NCBI GenBank assembly: GCA_016710135.1
Contig: JADJLM010000001.1
Span: forward strand, 558,001-622,000
Origin: Nitrosomonas sp.
GTDB taxonomy: Bacteria > Pseudomonadota > Gammaproteobacteria > Burkholderiales > Nitrosomonadaceae
DNA: 64,000 nt
Reading direction: 5' to 3'
In this document: piece by piece, positions 1 through 8,597 of the stretch
Layout of the letters: each line of letters begins with the position of its first letter
Numbering within the stretch: position 1 is the stretch's first letter
Notes under the pieces: generated by a model
What the model was told of the DNA's origin: nothing
The model's input: only the letters and a program-made list of their open reading frames with translations
Database searches by the model: none
Program-made: the position numbers and the translations under genes

Positions 1-286
1 ACTCATAAACATTTTTGAGATGAGTGGAGTAGTCGATGACAGTATTGGCGTGTTCCATAAAAGGCAGTGCATAAGGAGCAAGCGCAACAAGCTCTGTTAT
101 AATGCTGCCGTTATGAATCTGCTTAATGTATAGCCTTACACCATCAGCATCAGCATACCCCAATTCATATTTTGCGATAAAGCGTTTATATTCATCGCCC
201 ACGCTCAGCATGCTTCTTGCCAAGTCAATGAGATCGACAGGCTCTTTATTCTTAAGCTCTATAATGAGTTTCACCTTATTGTCCAT
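1..286 (-). CDS. hypothetical protein, partial (runs off left edge)
   Basis: An open frame reads leftward from ATG 286-284 to the window edge: 95 codons with no stop, preceded by a good ribosome site (GGGGAAGA just upstream). The protein begins MDNKVKLIIELKN and is acidic and soluble-looking, with no membrane segment. I do not recognise a named family, though similar small proteins of unknown role occur in prophages and islands. It is the only minus-strand gene beside the plus-strand lysis genes, which fits a phage accessory (moron) gene between the early and late regions. The C-terminus is missing, so no function is proposed. Confidence 0.6.
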   Translation of the reverse strand, partial: MDNKVKLIIELKNKEPVDLIDLARSMLSVGDEYKRFIAKYELGYADADGVRLYIKQIHNGSIITELVALAPYALPFMEHANTVIDYSTHLKNVYE

Positions 287-362
287 TCTTCCCCATTGCC
301 ATAAATTTATAACCTAACTTCCTTTAATATACGGCGCCACGGGCTTGTTACATACTCGTGGC

Positions 363-863
363 ATGACTCGATCGATCAAAAGCATCATCATTCATTGTGC
401 TGCCACGCCTAACGGAAAATGGTTTCAAGCCGGGGATATTGACGCATGGCATAAAGCGCGCGGTTTCAAGCGCACGGAAGCCTTCCGCACCCGTCAGAAC
501 GGCAACCTGGTAGCCATCGGCTATCACTTCGTCATTCTTACCAATGGGGCTATCGCTACAGGCCGTCATTGGGATGAAATCGGCGCGCATGCACAAGGCT
601 ATAACAGCAAATCGCTGGGCGTTTGCTTGATCGGCACGGATAAATTTTCGCTGCGCCAATGGCAAAGCTTAAAAGGCAACATCAACAGCTTGCGTGAGCA
701 AATCATGCACTTGCAAGGCGATGCCGAGCCACCGAGGGTGTTTGGCCATCGCGATCTGCCAGGGGTTGCTAAAGATTGCCCTGGGTTTTCTGTACAGGAT
801 TGGCTCGCGAACGACATGCAGCCATTGCCAGATCATGTGCTCCACGATCCATCTGGGGCATGA
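363..863 (+). CDS. N-acetylmuramoyl-L-alanine amidase (phage endolysin, T7 lysozyme-like)
   Basis: Predicted peptidoglycan amidase that cuts the bond between N-acetylmuramate and L-alanine at lysis. The amidase_2 fold shows in an early strand ending in IIIHCAAT, whose His is a zinc ligand, and in the late GHRDLPG...KDCPG segment, which supplies a second His, the catalytic-type Lys and the Cys ligand. There is no signal peptide, so export would depend on a holin. A TTG at 345 would add six residues; ATG 363 is preferred because it places the first beta strand as in the family, but neither has a strong ribosome site. It opens a lysis cassette with the small membrane protein and spanins downstream. 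Length of about 166 residues is normal. Confidence 0.85.
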   Translation: MTRSIKSIIIHCAATPNGKWFQAGDIDAWHKARGFKRTEAFRTRQNGNLVAIGYHFVILTNGAIATGRHWDEIGAHAQGYNSKSLGVCLIGTDKFSLRQWQSLKGNINSLREQIMHLQGDAEPPRVFGHRDLPGVAKDCPGFSVQDWLANDMQPLPDHVLHDPSGA

Positions 864-867
864 TGCC

Positions 868-1092
868 ATGAAATGCGCCGAACTCATCACCGACGCTGGC
901 ACCGGATTATTATCACAAACCAAACTGTGGGCGCATATTGCCTACCTCGCCGCCACCCTGGTTTTTCTGCGTTGGGGTTTATTCGCAGAACAACCGCCCA
1001 ATGCCGAAATCTGGCTCATCTATTTAGGGGTAGTCGGGGCGCACACGTTATCGAGCAAACTGTTATCGATGAAATATAAAAAGGAAACCTAA
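868..1092 (+). CDS. small phage membrane protein, holin candidate
   Basis: A 74-residue protein with two hydrophobic segments, roughly residues 14-34 and 43-62, and a basic C-terminal tail (MKYKKET). Position directly after the endolysin and before the spanins suggests a holin or a holin-associated protein; small DUF2644-like membrane proteins occupy the same place in Mu-like prophages. ATG 868 lies four bases after the amidase stop, and its stop overlaps the next start (TAATG). A much longer upstream reading in the same frame is only the amidase gene read out of frame. The role is inferred from size, membrane segments and neighbours, not from a family motif. Confidence 0.6.
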   Translation: MKCAELITDAGTGLLSQTKLWAHIAYLAATLVFLRWGLFAEQPPNAEIWLIYLGVVGAHTLSSKLLSMKYKKET

Positions 1093-1634
1093 TGCCAGTG
1101 CTACTTCCTTACTTAGTTGCCGCGTTGTTTTTTAGCAGTGTAGGCGGGTTTGCAGGATATCGTTGGGCCGATTATTTTGGCCGCGTAAATCTCATGCAAT
1201 GCGAGCAAGACTACCTCAAAGCCGTCAACGAATCCAACCAAAAAGCCCGAGAAAACATCGCTCGCGCGTATCAAGCATCGGATAAAGCCATACTCGCTGC
1301 AATGCAACAGGCAGAAGCAGCACAAGCCAGAACGGAGGAAATAAGCCATGAACTCAAAAAACATACGATGGGCAAGCCTTGTTTGTCTGGCATTGCTCGT
1401 GGGGTGCTCCACACCGCCCCAGCGTTTAAGAGAAACGCAATGCCCAAGCATACCGGAAGCGCTCTTGAGTCCAATCCCGGCGCTGCGGAAAATTCCGGCG
1501 ACAACGCCAGTGCCGTTAGCACCGACGACGATGTAGCCGCATGGATCGCAACAGCTACGCAACGCTACGAAGAATGTCGCACGCGCGTCGATGCCATTGC
1601 ACAATGGGATAGAGAGAAAAATGGACGACATTGA
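1092..1634 (+). CDS. i-spanin (Rz-like), inner-membrane subunit
   Basis: A 180-residue protein with an N-terminal membrane anchor (about residues 4-24), then a long alpha-helical, coiled-coil-prone periplasmic part (about 35-90) and a C-terminal piece with the RYEECRTRVDAIAQW pattern seen near the end of many Rz-type spanins. It would link the inner membrane to the outer-membrane o-spanin and fuse the membranes in the last step of lysis. The o-spanin is encoded inside it in another frame at 1348-1536, the classic Rz/Rz1 nesting. The start overlaps the stop of the upstream membrane protein, which shows translational coupling. Confidence 0.75.
   Translation: MPVLLPYLVAALFFSSVGGFAGYRWADYFGRVNLMQCEQDYLKAVNESNQKARENIARAYQASDKAILAAMQQAEAAQARTEEISHELKKHTMGKPCLSGIARGVLHTAPAFKRNAMPKHTGSALESNPGAAENSGDNASAVSTDDDVAAWIATATQRYEECRTRVDAIAQWDREKNGRH
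1348..1536 (+). CDS. o-spanin (Rz1-like lipoprotein) nested in Rz
   Basis: A 62-residue lipoprotein lying wholly within the i-spanin gene in a different frame. It starts MNSKNIRWASL, followed by a hydrophobic stretch and a lipobox ending LLVGC, so Cys20 would be lipidated. The mature part is short and Pro-rich (STPPQ..., PIPALRKIPATTPVPLAP), as expected for Rz1-type outer-membrane spanins. A Pro-rich lipoprotein nested out of frame in an i-spanin is diagnostic of this gene pair. ATG 1348 is preceded by GGAGGAAATAAGCC, a strong ribosome site inside the host gene. Confidence 0.8.
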   Translation: MNSKNIRWASLVCLALLVGCSTPPQRLRETQCPSIPEALLSPIPALRKIPATTPVPLAPTTM

Positions 1635-1809
1635 TAATGCACAAATTAATATGGATGCTGAGATGGAACGGCGCATTGCTGCGGTGCGTAACAAGCCATT
1701 ATTGGTGCCTGCCAACGGTTGCTGCCTGTTTTGCGGGAACACCGTTAAAGAAGGCGTGCGTTGGTGCTCATTAGAATGCCGAGACGATTGGGAGCTGCGC
1801 AATGAGTGA
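1621..1809 (+). CDS. small C4 zinc-finger protein (TraR/DksA- or DUF2116-like)
   Basis: A 62-residue protein with a four-cysteine zinc site: CLFCGNTV, then GVRWCSLEC about ten residues later. This CxxC...CxxxC pattern is shared by small TraR/C4-type and DUF2116-type zinc proteins that are common between the lysis and terminase genes of Mu-like prophages. The rest is acidic and helical. ATG 1621 has GAGAGAAAA just upstream and overlaps the last codons of the i-spanin; an in-frame ATG at 1591 is possible but would lie deeper inside that gene. It overlaps the next gene by 8 bases. Role unknown; regulation of late transcription or a structural zinc role are both possible. Confidence 0.65.
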   Translation: MDDIDNAQINMDAEMERRIAAVRNKPLLVPANGCCLFCGNTVKEGVRWCSLECRDDWELRNE

Positions 1810-2284
1810 TGCGGTGATTGCGCTGAATTGGCAGCAGATGACCTGGGTCGCTGGAATAGTGATTGCCTGGACAGGGTTTTTGGTAGGCATCATTCGCGTG
1901 TTAATTTCCAAGATGGTCAGCAGCCTAGAAAAGCGCATGGATTCTCAAACCAACCACTGGGAAAAGGCTGAACGCGACCTACATCGGCTCATGAGCGAAC
2001 TGCCGACTCAATATCAGCGCCGTGATGATTTTCTGCGTGAATTGGAACAAGCAGAGTCGCGTTATCAAAAAGCGGTAGAGCAAGTCATCGCGATACTACG
2101 CGAAAAAGTGACCGACTCGGAACGCCGCATTCATGCCTTGCAAACAGCGATCGATGGTTACGAACGCGAATTCCAACGGCGCGATGATGCCATCCGTGAA
2201 TACACAGCCATTAACGCCAAGATAGACCGACTGACCGAAGTTTTGATTGATATAAAGGGATACCTGAATGGAAAAGCGAATTGA
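1802..2284 (+). CDS. phage membrane-anchored coiled-coil protein (Mu gp25/DUF2730-like position)
   Basis: A 160-residue protein with one N-terminal membrane segment (about residues 12-34) followed by about 120 residues of charged heptad-like helix, for example MVSSLEKRMDSQTNHWEKAE and later ERRIHALQ. It sits where Mu-like phages carry a DUF2730 membrane protein, just before the gp26-like and DUF3486 genes. Its function in phage growth is not established. Translation is probably coupled to the zinc-finger gene upstream (8-base overlap) and to the next gene (17-base overlap). Confidence 0.6.
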   Translation: MSDAVIALNWQQMTWVAGIVIAWTGFLVGIIRVLISKMVSSLEKRMDSQTNHWEKAERDLHRLMSELPTQYQRRDDFLRELEQAESRYQKAVEQVIAILREKVTDSERRIHALQTAIDGYEREFQRRDDAIREYTAINAKIDRLTEVLIDIKGYLNGKAN

Positions 2285-2588
2285 TGCAGCAATCGATCTA
2301 GCCCGTGCCGAACGTGAAACGCTGCGCTGGATCATCTTATCTGCGCTGTGGCATGGTCGACCTTATGGTGTGAATGAGCATGTGCTGCTCATGACAGCCC
2401 GCGATATCCCCCTGAGAGTAACTGCTGATCTGGTGCGATCTGAAATGGCGTCCCTAGAAAAACGCAGCCTGGTTAAAGTGGGACGTGATGGCCCGTTATG
2501 GTGGGGTGAGCTCACCGCCGAAGGTGAGGCTGTGGTGGACTACCGCGCCGAAGCGCCCAATGATATCGCTCGCCCACCCAGATGGTAA
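2268..2588 (+). CDS. phage protein, winged-helix-like (Mu gp26 position)
   Basis: A 106-residue protein starting MEKRIDAAIDLARAERET. The middle part, ERETLRWIILSALWHGRP then a helix-rich stretch and SLEKRSLVKVGRDGPLWW, reads like a small winged-helix fold with a GELTAEGEAVVD ending typical of transcription-factor wings. It sits between the membrane protein and the small terminase, as Mu gp26 does. DNA binding is an inference from the fold pattern and has no direct support here. The start overlaps the upstream gene by 17 bases. Confidence 0.55.
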   Translation: MEKRIDAAIDLARAERETLRWIILSALWHGRPYGVNEHVLLMTARDIPLRVTADLVRSEMASLEKRSLVKVGRDGPLWWGELTAEGEAVVDYRAEAPNDIARPPRW

Positions 2589-2598
2589 TGGAATCATT

Positions 2599-3141
2599 AT
2601 GGCAAGACTCTCTAAAATAGGATCGCTTCCCCAAGAAATTCGCGACTGGTTAGACAGCGCCTTGGCCGATGGCAATTTTAGCGGCTATCAATTACTGTCC
2701 GACGCACTCAAAGAACGCGGTTTCGATATTAGTCACGCTGCCGTGCACCGTTATGGGCAGAAGCTAGAAAAACGCATCGCCGCGATCAAATCAGCCACAG
2801 ACGCCGCGCAGATGCTCGCCAAAAGCTTGCCCGATGCCACCGATGATTTAAGCAGCGCCGTGATTCGCATGGTGCAGTCCGACATGTTCGATCTGCTGGT
2901 GTCGTTACAAGAATCTGGCGAGGAAACCAATCCAGCACAACGTCTTAAATTATTAAGTCATGCCGTCAGAGCGGCAGCCGATGCGACCCGTGCCAGTGTG
3001 ACGCACCGCAAGTGGCAGGATGAGGCGCGTTCTAGAATAGAAGCTGCTGTCGTATCTGCTGAGAAAATCGCCAAAAAAGGCGGGTTGTCGGCAGATGCTG
3101 TCGAGCAGCTGCGCCGTGAAATTCTTGGCATAGCGGAATGA
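2599..3141 (+). CDS. DUF3486 family protein, probable small terminase (Mu gp27-like)
   Basis: A 180-residue protein that matches the DUF3486 pattern: an N-terminal helix-turn-helix-like part (LSKIGSLPQEIRDWLDSAL, then GYQLLSDALKERGFDISHAA) followed by a long helical region used for oligomerisation. In Mu this is gp27, thought to be the DNA-recognition (small) subunit of the packaging terminase. ATG 2599 follows the previous stop by ten bases; an upstream start at 2485 would overlap the gp26-like gene by 100 bases and is rejected. The stop overlaps the large terminase start (ATGA). Confidence 0.75.
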   Translation: MARLSKIGSLPQEIRDWLDSALADGNFSGYQLLSDALKERGFDISHAAVHRYGQKLEKRIAAIKSATDAAQMLAKSLPDATDDLSSAVIRMVQSDMFDLLVSLQESGEETNPAQRLKLLSHAVRAAADATRASVTHRKWQDEARSRIEAAVVSAEKIAKKGGLSADAVEQLRREILGIAE

Positions 3142-4683
3142 CCATTCCAACCTATATACCAGATACAGCCACAGCCGAAAATCAAGCGCCTGCGGTTTTA
3201 CTCGCATATCAACAGCACTGGGTTGCAGACGGATCTCCGCTGAAAGTGATTGAGAAATCACGCCGCACAGGTTTGACATGGGCCGAGGCGTCAGACAACG
3301 TACTGACAGCCGCTTTGTCCCGAAGCGCTGGCGGACAAAATGTTTATTACATCGCCTACAATCAGGACATGACCATAGAGTACATTCAGTCTTGTGCGAT
3401 GTGGACTCGAGTGTTTAACTACGCGGCAGATAAAATAGAGGAAGGTTTCTGGGATTCAGAAGATGATGCAGACAAGCACATAAAAACCTACACGATTCGT
3501 TTCCCAAGTTCTGGGTTTAGGATCGTAGCGCTATCCAGCCGCCCAAGTAACCTACGTGGCCGTCAGGGAGTTATTGTCATTGATGAAGCAGCATTCCATG
3601 AAAAACTGGACGAGCTGCTGAAGGCTGCGTTAGCCATGCTGATCTGGGGCGGAAAAGTGCGAGTGATCTCAACGCATAACGGGCAGGATAATCAATTTAA
3701 CGAGCTGATCACTGATATTCGGGCCGGTAAACGCAAAGGCACGGTGCATCGGATAACTTTTAAAGAAGCGGTGAACGATGGTCTCTATAGACGGATCTGC
3801 CTGCGCCTTGGCAAGACATGGTCGGTCCAGGAAGAGACCGCATGGATGGCGAGCGTTTATGATTTCTATGGTGCCGGGGCTGCCGAGGAGTTGGACTGCA
3901 TTCCAGCTAACTCAACCGGAGCATGGCTTTCACGAGCACTGATTGAGTCGCGTATGTCAGGTTACACGCCGGTGCTGCGCTGGGAATGCAAAGATGGGTT
4001 TGAATTGCTACCAGATCACGTTAGGCACGCGGAATGTCAGGATTGGCTGCTCGATAAGCTAAGTCCGCTGTTGGATAAATTGCCCAAGGATTGCATTTCA
4101 TTCGATGGGGAGGATTTTGGTAGGTCTGGCGATTTGACAGTACACGCACCGCTGCTACAGATGCAGAATTTAACGCGACGTATGCCATTTTTAATAGAGC
4201 TGCGTAACGTACCATTTAGGCAACAAGAACAGGTGGCATTTTATTTGATCGATAACCTGCCGAATTTTCGGGGCGGTGCATTCGACGCGCGCGGCAATGG
4301 TCAATTTTAAGTGAAGTCGCCATGCAGCGCTATGGCCACAAAGAATCCAGCAGGTCATGTTGTCAGAATCGTGGTATCGCGAACACATGCCGCCGGTAAA
4401 AGCAGCGCTGGAAGATGGTACGTTGGTGGACTTACCCAAGGATGCGGACGTGCTCGATGATCTGCGCGCGGTGCAAATGGTGCGTGGCGTTCCGAGGATT
4501 ACAGATGCGCGAACAACCGGCCAAGATAAAGGCAAACGCCACGGAGATGCTGCTATTGCAATAGCACTCGCATACTATGCTAGTCGTGAAATTAAAGACG
4601 CACCCATTGAATATATGAGTAGCGGTCGGCGCGAGTTCGCATCATTGAGTGGATTAAATTGGAGTGGATTTAATGGCGGATAA
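3138..4683 (+). CDS. phage terminase large subunit (Mu gp28-like), frame interrupted
   Basis: Packaging motor ATPase and nuclease. Residues near the start carry a Walker A-like EKSRRTGLTWAEA; about residue 150 IVIDEAAF is the Walker B. A nuclease-like acidic site follows (ISFDGEDFGRSGD), and the tail GDAAIAIALAYYAS is typical of the C-terminal nuclease domain. The frame opened at 3138 stops at 4310 in a T run (4305-4308). The protein continues one frame lower for about 9 codons (EVAMQRYG), then shifts again near 4336 and ends at 4683. Two single-base losses explain this. They may be sequencing errors or real inactivation. The gene overlaps DUF3486 (ATGA) and the portal gene. Confidence 0.8.
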
Positions 4684-6206
4684 ACTGGAACAACCAGAAG
4701 TCAATGAAATAGCCACCAGCCGCGATGGGCGCGATATTACCCGAGGCTGGCTATCGGCACTCATGCAGGCCCCGATCGATGATAGGGTATTGATCGAGCA
4801 AGGCGGGGGCGATTACCGGCTGTATGAGGATATCCTGCGCGACGATAATGTGCGTGCTGGTATTAATCAACGCATTTATGGTGTGATTGCCAAACCCTGG
4901 GAAATCATTCCTGGTGGCAAGCGTACTATCGATAAAACGGCGGCGGATTTCATTCGCGCCCAGATCGATAGTCTAGAATTCGACAAAGTGACCTTACAGA
5001 TGCTGCATGGTGCGTTTTACGGTTTTTCTATTGCTGAGGCGGTTTGGGATAAATCTGGCAATCATATCGTGTTAGCCGATATCAAGGTGCGCAACCGACG
5101 CCGCTTTGCTTTTGATGGCGCAGGCGGTTTGCGTCTCAAAACATTTGCCAATATGCAGCCTGGCGAATTAATGCCTAATAATAAATTCTGGGTAACACGA
5201 TTCGGTGCCGATCATCATGATGCACCCTATGGTTTAGGTTTGGCGCATTATCTGTACTGGCCGGTGTGGCTGAAGCGTAACGTTACCCGTTTCTGGGCAG
5301 TTTACCTGGAAAAATTCGGTACACCCAGCGCCGTCGGTAAATATCCGCCCAACACTCAAAAAGTAGAACAAGAAAAACTCCTCGCCGCATTGCGGTCGTT
5401 ACAGCGCGATTCTGCAACCGTCATTCCGCAAGGCATGGAAATGGAGCTAGTGGAAGCGATGCGCTCGAGTGCTGCCGATCATAAGCAATTCGTTGAAGTC
5501 ATGAATGAAGCGATCTTGCTGATCTGCCTCGGTCAAATGGCAACCGCTAAAGGTACGAGTGGTAAACTCGGAAATGACACCTCCCGAGAAAACGTCAAGG
5601 ATGCCATTCTAAAAGCAGATGCCGATTTGCTGTGCGAGAGTTTTAATCGCAGCATTGTCCAATGGCTGGTTGCGTGGAATTTTCCAGGCGCAACGCCACC
5701 TCGGGTTTATCGGGTATTCGACGATGAGGATCTGGATGGTCATGCAGCGCGTGATAAAATCATCTCGGAAATGGGCTACAAACCCACCATTAAATACATC
5801 ACCGAAAAATATGGTGGGCAATGGGTTGAGGTTAATCCGCCCGCAGAGAACCCAGACGCAAGTCGCACGCAATCCGAACAAAAAGACGCAAGCGACCAAA
5901 GCGATAAAAAACGACCATGGCGAACCATTGTCTCAGTCTGTCGGTTTTTCCGACAACGTTAATCCCACGCCCGTCGATCCCATGACCGATCGACTCGATG
6001 ACGAAACGACGTCGCACTGGATGGGCATGATGGATTGCGTAAAAAATATCGTCGATCAAGCGCAAAGCCTGGAACAATTGCGCGATGAATTGCTGGCCGC
6101 CTATGGTGGGATGGAAATAGCGCAGTTGACCGAAATCATGGCCATGGGATTTGCAGCAGCCGAACTGACGGGTCGTTTCGATGTGACCGAAGGGGATAAA
6201 AAATAA
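4673..6206 (+). CDS. DUF935 phage portal protein (Mu gp29-like), frame interrupted near C-terminus
   Basis: Portal protein through which DNA enters the capsid. The body shows the DUF935 pattern: an N-terminal RDGRDITRGW, then YRLYEDILRDDNVRAGINQR, the central NKFWVTRFGA...PYGLGLAHYLYWP segment and the LGQMATAKGTSG region. The frame ends early at 5962 because of a run of six A at 5906-5911. With five A the frame continues through NVNPTPVDPMTDR to AAELTGRFDVTEGDKK at 6206, which is the normal gp29 C-terminus. Start ATG 4673 has GGAG ten bases upstream; the terminase stop lies just inside the gene. Confidence 0.82.
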
Positions 6207-6208
6207 CC

Positions 6209-6538
6209 ATGATCTGGCTGGATGAATCGCAGTATTGCTTGCGTGTCGTCGATGGTAATCCGGCTGACAAGCCGCCTTACCGCGCCGTGGGTAATATCTA
6301 TTTGCACGGCGACGTGGCGATACTCTGCGGATTTCATGGGAAATTGATGCGCACCGATTTGCACGAATTCGTTTTTAAAATGATCGAACGCGGCATCAAT
6401 CATCTGCTCGTTGAGCGTTCGGAACGTCACCGCGTTCCTTTAGGCAACATGATCGATGCACCCGGAGGCCCCTTCCATGATTGGTGGCATATCGATCTGA
6501 AAGCAATCTATATAGTACGCTCCAAAATGGCCCAATAA
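6209..6538 (+). CDS. phage hypothetical protein
   Basis: A 109-residue soluble protein three bases after the portal gene. It reads MIWLDESQYCLRVVDG..., with a mixed alpha/beta centre (IYLHGDVAILCGFHGKLMR) and an acidic start. Short proteins of similar size and order follow gp29 in some Mu-like prophages, but I know of no assigned function. Close spacing makes it part of the head operon. No catalytic motif or membrane segment is visible. Confidence 0.5.
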   Translation: MIWLDESQYCLRVVDGNPADKPPYRAVGNIYLHGDVAILCGFHGKLMRTDLHEFVFKMIERGINHLLVERSERHRVPLGNMIDAPGGPFHDWWHIDLKAIYIVRSKMAQ

Positions 6539-6633
6539 CAAAAACGATTTAAACGCGATTTAAGCGATTATTTTCAATCTGGACATAGAAAGATATTAAA
6601 AAAAAATTTCAATCAAAATTGAACCCCTATTGA

Positions 6634-6656
6634 ACCCCACTTTTGGGGGTCTTTAA
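6634..6656 (+). terminator. weak intrinsic terminator candidate in the 6539-6719 gap
   Basis: The 181-base gap is AT-rich. It contains AACCCC (6634-6638 and flank) facing GGGGGT (6645-6650) across a short loop, followed by CTTTAAA. The stem is short and the T run poor, so it may only weaken read-through between the portal/hypothetical pair and the MuF gene. Nothing else is seen in the gap. Confidence 0.25.
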
Positions 6657-6719
6657 ATCAATAATGAAACGTGATTTTTCAAAAAACAATGAGAAACGCA
6701 AAAAATAAGGCTGTTTTAG

Positions 6720-7904
6720 ATGACTGCCGCAACTGATCCATCCATCCGTAACGTATTCAAGCAGCCCTTCCGCGAGCAGGTCGATTTCTTCCGCGCCAAA
6801 CTCAATCTATCCACCGATCGCTGGGACGATATTCGTAAGGCGGCACATGACCGGGCTTTTATCGTGGCCGGTGCAGCCAAGGCGGATCTGCTCGATGATT
6901 TACAGGGCGCAGTAGACAAGGCCATCGCCGATGGCGAGTCGATTGCTAATTTTCGTGAGCGTTTTCGGGATATCGTCAAGCGCAATGGTTGGCATGGCTG
7001 GACGGGTCAAGGTACAAAAAAAGGCGAGGCCTGGCGCACGCGTGTCATTTATCAAACCAACCTGACGCAAAGCTATAACGCGGGCCGTTATCAGCAGCTC
7101 AACGATCCCGATTTGGTTAAACGCAGGCCCTATTGGAAATACGTGCACAACGACACGGTGGCGCACCCGCGCCCCTTGCATGTCAGTTGGTCAGGCAAGG
7201 TGCTGCATAAGGACGACCCTTGGTGGCAAACGCACTTTCCTGCTAATGGGTGGGGCTGCCAGTGTTATGTCACTGCCGTTCCGCCCTCAGAATTTAAAGG
7301 GGATTCAGCGCCCGACGATGGTTTTGAAATGAAGCAAGATAGTCAAGGTAATTCGCACCGAGTCCCTAAAGGCATCGACTTAGGGTTCGATTATGCGCCC
7401 GGATCGAACGTAGACACTTCGCTACGCACGATGGTGCAGAATAAATTAATTAAGCATCCACAAGCAATCAGTAGAGCATTAACTCGAGATATCAATCGCT
7501 ACATTAATGCTAATGAGAGCGTTGTCGGATTCGCAGCTAGGGCGATTACAGAAAAAAATAATAATGATGATCTCTGGCTGGGGTTTGTTGAAAACGCAGA
7601 CAGGATAAAGCAAGCGACCGAGCTTGATTTGGCAAACGATATGGTGCTGCTACCGGCTCAAACCGTCAGGCATGTAGAAAAAAGCCGTGCATTTGATGGT
7701 AAAGAACAGCGAGTAGTGGAGCACGATGATTTTAATCATGTTATGGATATATTGCTGAATTACGACCAGATAGAACAAGGAAACGTTAGTCGAGATGGGA
7801 AGCCGTCGCTTTTAATAAGCAAGAAGGTGGATAAAGAATGGTTTAGATTGGTGTTTGAAGTGCAAGGCAAGAAGAAACCGCGATTGCGCTTAAGTCTTTG
7901 GTGA
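6720..7904 (+). CDS. MuF head morphogenesis protein with C-terminal PBECR-like nuclease domain
   Basis: Residues 1-210 form the Mu gp30/SPP1 gp7 minor-head domain. Marks are the YQTNLTQSYNAGRYQQL helix, the KYVHNDTVAHPRPLHVSW loop and the HFPANGWGCQCYV cysteine motif. From about residue 275 a second domain runs to the end (GFVENADRIKQAT, LPAQTVRHVEKSR, then WFRLVFEV). It resembles the phage Barnase-EndoU-ColicinE5/D-RelE (PBECR) nuclease-like tails of many MuF proteins, thought to be injected toxins. The domain call is by pattern only. A 158-base spacer without a convincing gene follows. Unlike its neighbours, the frame is intact through 394 residues. Confidence 0.75.
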   Translation: MTAATDPSIRNVFKQPFREQVDFFRAKLNLSTDRWDDIRKAAHDRAFIVAGAAKADLLDDLQGAVDKAIADGESIANFRERFRDIVKRNGWHGWTGQGTKKGEAWRTRVIYQTNLTQSYNAGRYQQLNDPDLVKRRPYWKYVHNDTVAHPRPLHVSWSGKVLHKDDPWWQTHFPANGWGCQCYVTAVPPSEFKGDSAPDDGFEMKQDSQGNSHRVPKGIDLGFDYAPGSNVDTSLRTMVQNKLIKHPQAISRALTRDINRYINANESVVGFAARAITEKNNNDDLWLGFVENADRIKQATELDLANDMVLLPAQTVRHVEKSRAFDGKEQRVVEHDDFNHVMDILLNYDQIEQGNVSRDGKPSLLISKKVDKEWFRLVFEVQGKKKPRLRLSLW

Positions 7905-8062
7905 TTAAACTTATAAAACCAAAAGGAAAATAGGCGGTGTCCGAATGCTGCTGGTTACCCAACTCCCTGGACTTGACGTCCGAAACGATCCCGCCTCTAA
8001 GAGCAAAGTTTAGCATCGGCATGTGGGGTGTCAAGTAGAACGTTGGCGGGAAAGTATATCTT

Positions 8063-8536
8063 ATGAAAATAACGATTGAAGTGGATAGTCAATCCGTGCT
8101 GGATGTATTGAATCGCTTGCAACGATTGGCAGCACGACCTAAGCCGGTGCTGTTGGAAATCGGTGAGGATTTGCTGGAGTCGACCAAGGCGCGCTTTGCA
8201 GCGCAAACCGCACCGGATGGCAGTCAATGGGCACCCAATTCCCCGGTTACGGTAAAGCGTAAAGGGCGCGATCAGCCGTTAATCGGTGAAACCAGAACAC
8301 TGATGAGCCAAATCAATTATCAACTGCTTGATGATGTTACACTGGAAGTCGGCAGTCCTACGGTCTACGCAGCCGTGCAACAATTTGGGGCGGAACAGGG
8401 AGCGTTCGGCAGAACCAGCCGCAATGCACCGATCCCCTGGGGTGATATTCCCGCCCGACCCTTCCTCGGCGTCTCTGAATCCGACGAAGAAACCATTCTA
8501 GATGCGTTCGCCCGCTATCTGCGCGATCAAGATTAG
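8063..8536 (+). CDS. phage virion morphogenesis protein (Mu gpG family)
   Basis: A 157-residue protein of the gpG/tail-completion family (PF05069 type). It shows the N-terminal IEVDSQSVLDVLNRLQRLA helix, the family signature FAAQTAPDGSQWAPNSPVT, and a C-terminal IPARPFLGVSESDEE motif, where ARPFLG is the usual anchor. In Mu, gpG is a minor virion protein involved in head or tail completion. It lies between MuF and the capsid protease, as in Mu. The start is ATG 8063; no strong ribosome site is seen. Confidence 0.8.
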   Translation: MKITIEVDSQSVLDVLNRLQRLAARPKPVLLEIGEDLLESTKARFAAQTAPDGSQWAPNSPVTVKRKGRDQPLIGETRTLMSQINYQLLDDVTLEVGSPTVYAAVQQFGAEQGAFGRTSRNAPIPWGDIPARPFLGVSESDEETILDAFARYLRDQD

Positions 8537-8597
8537 CCCGCAAAAGCAATAAATCCATTTAATTGAAGCACTTATCATGCTGCTCCATCATGAGCGC

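Noticed and set aside
126..317. 63-codon plus-strand frame at the left end
   Set aside because: It is the complement of a better frame (286 to 1, minus) that has a ribosome site and stays open to the window edge.
694..1092. 132-codon frame beginning inside the amidase gene
   Set aside because: Only its last 74 codons (from 868) look like protein; the front is the amidase gene out of frame.
7905..8062. 33-codon plus-strand frame in the MuF-gpG spacer as an immunity gene
   Set aside because: No ribosome site, no protein-like pattern and too short to support.
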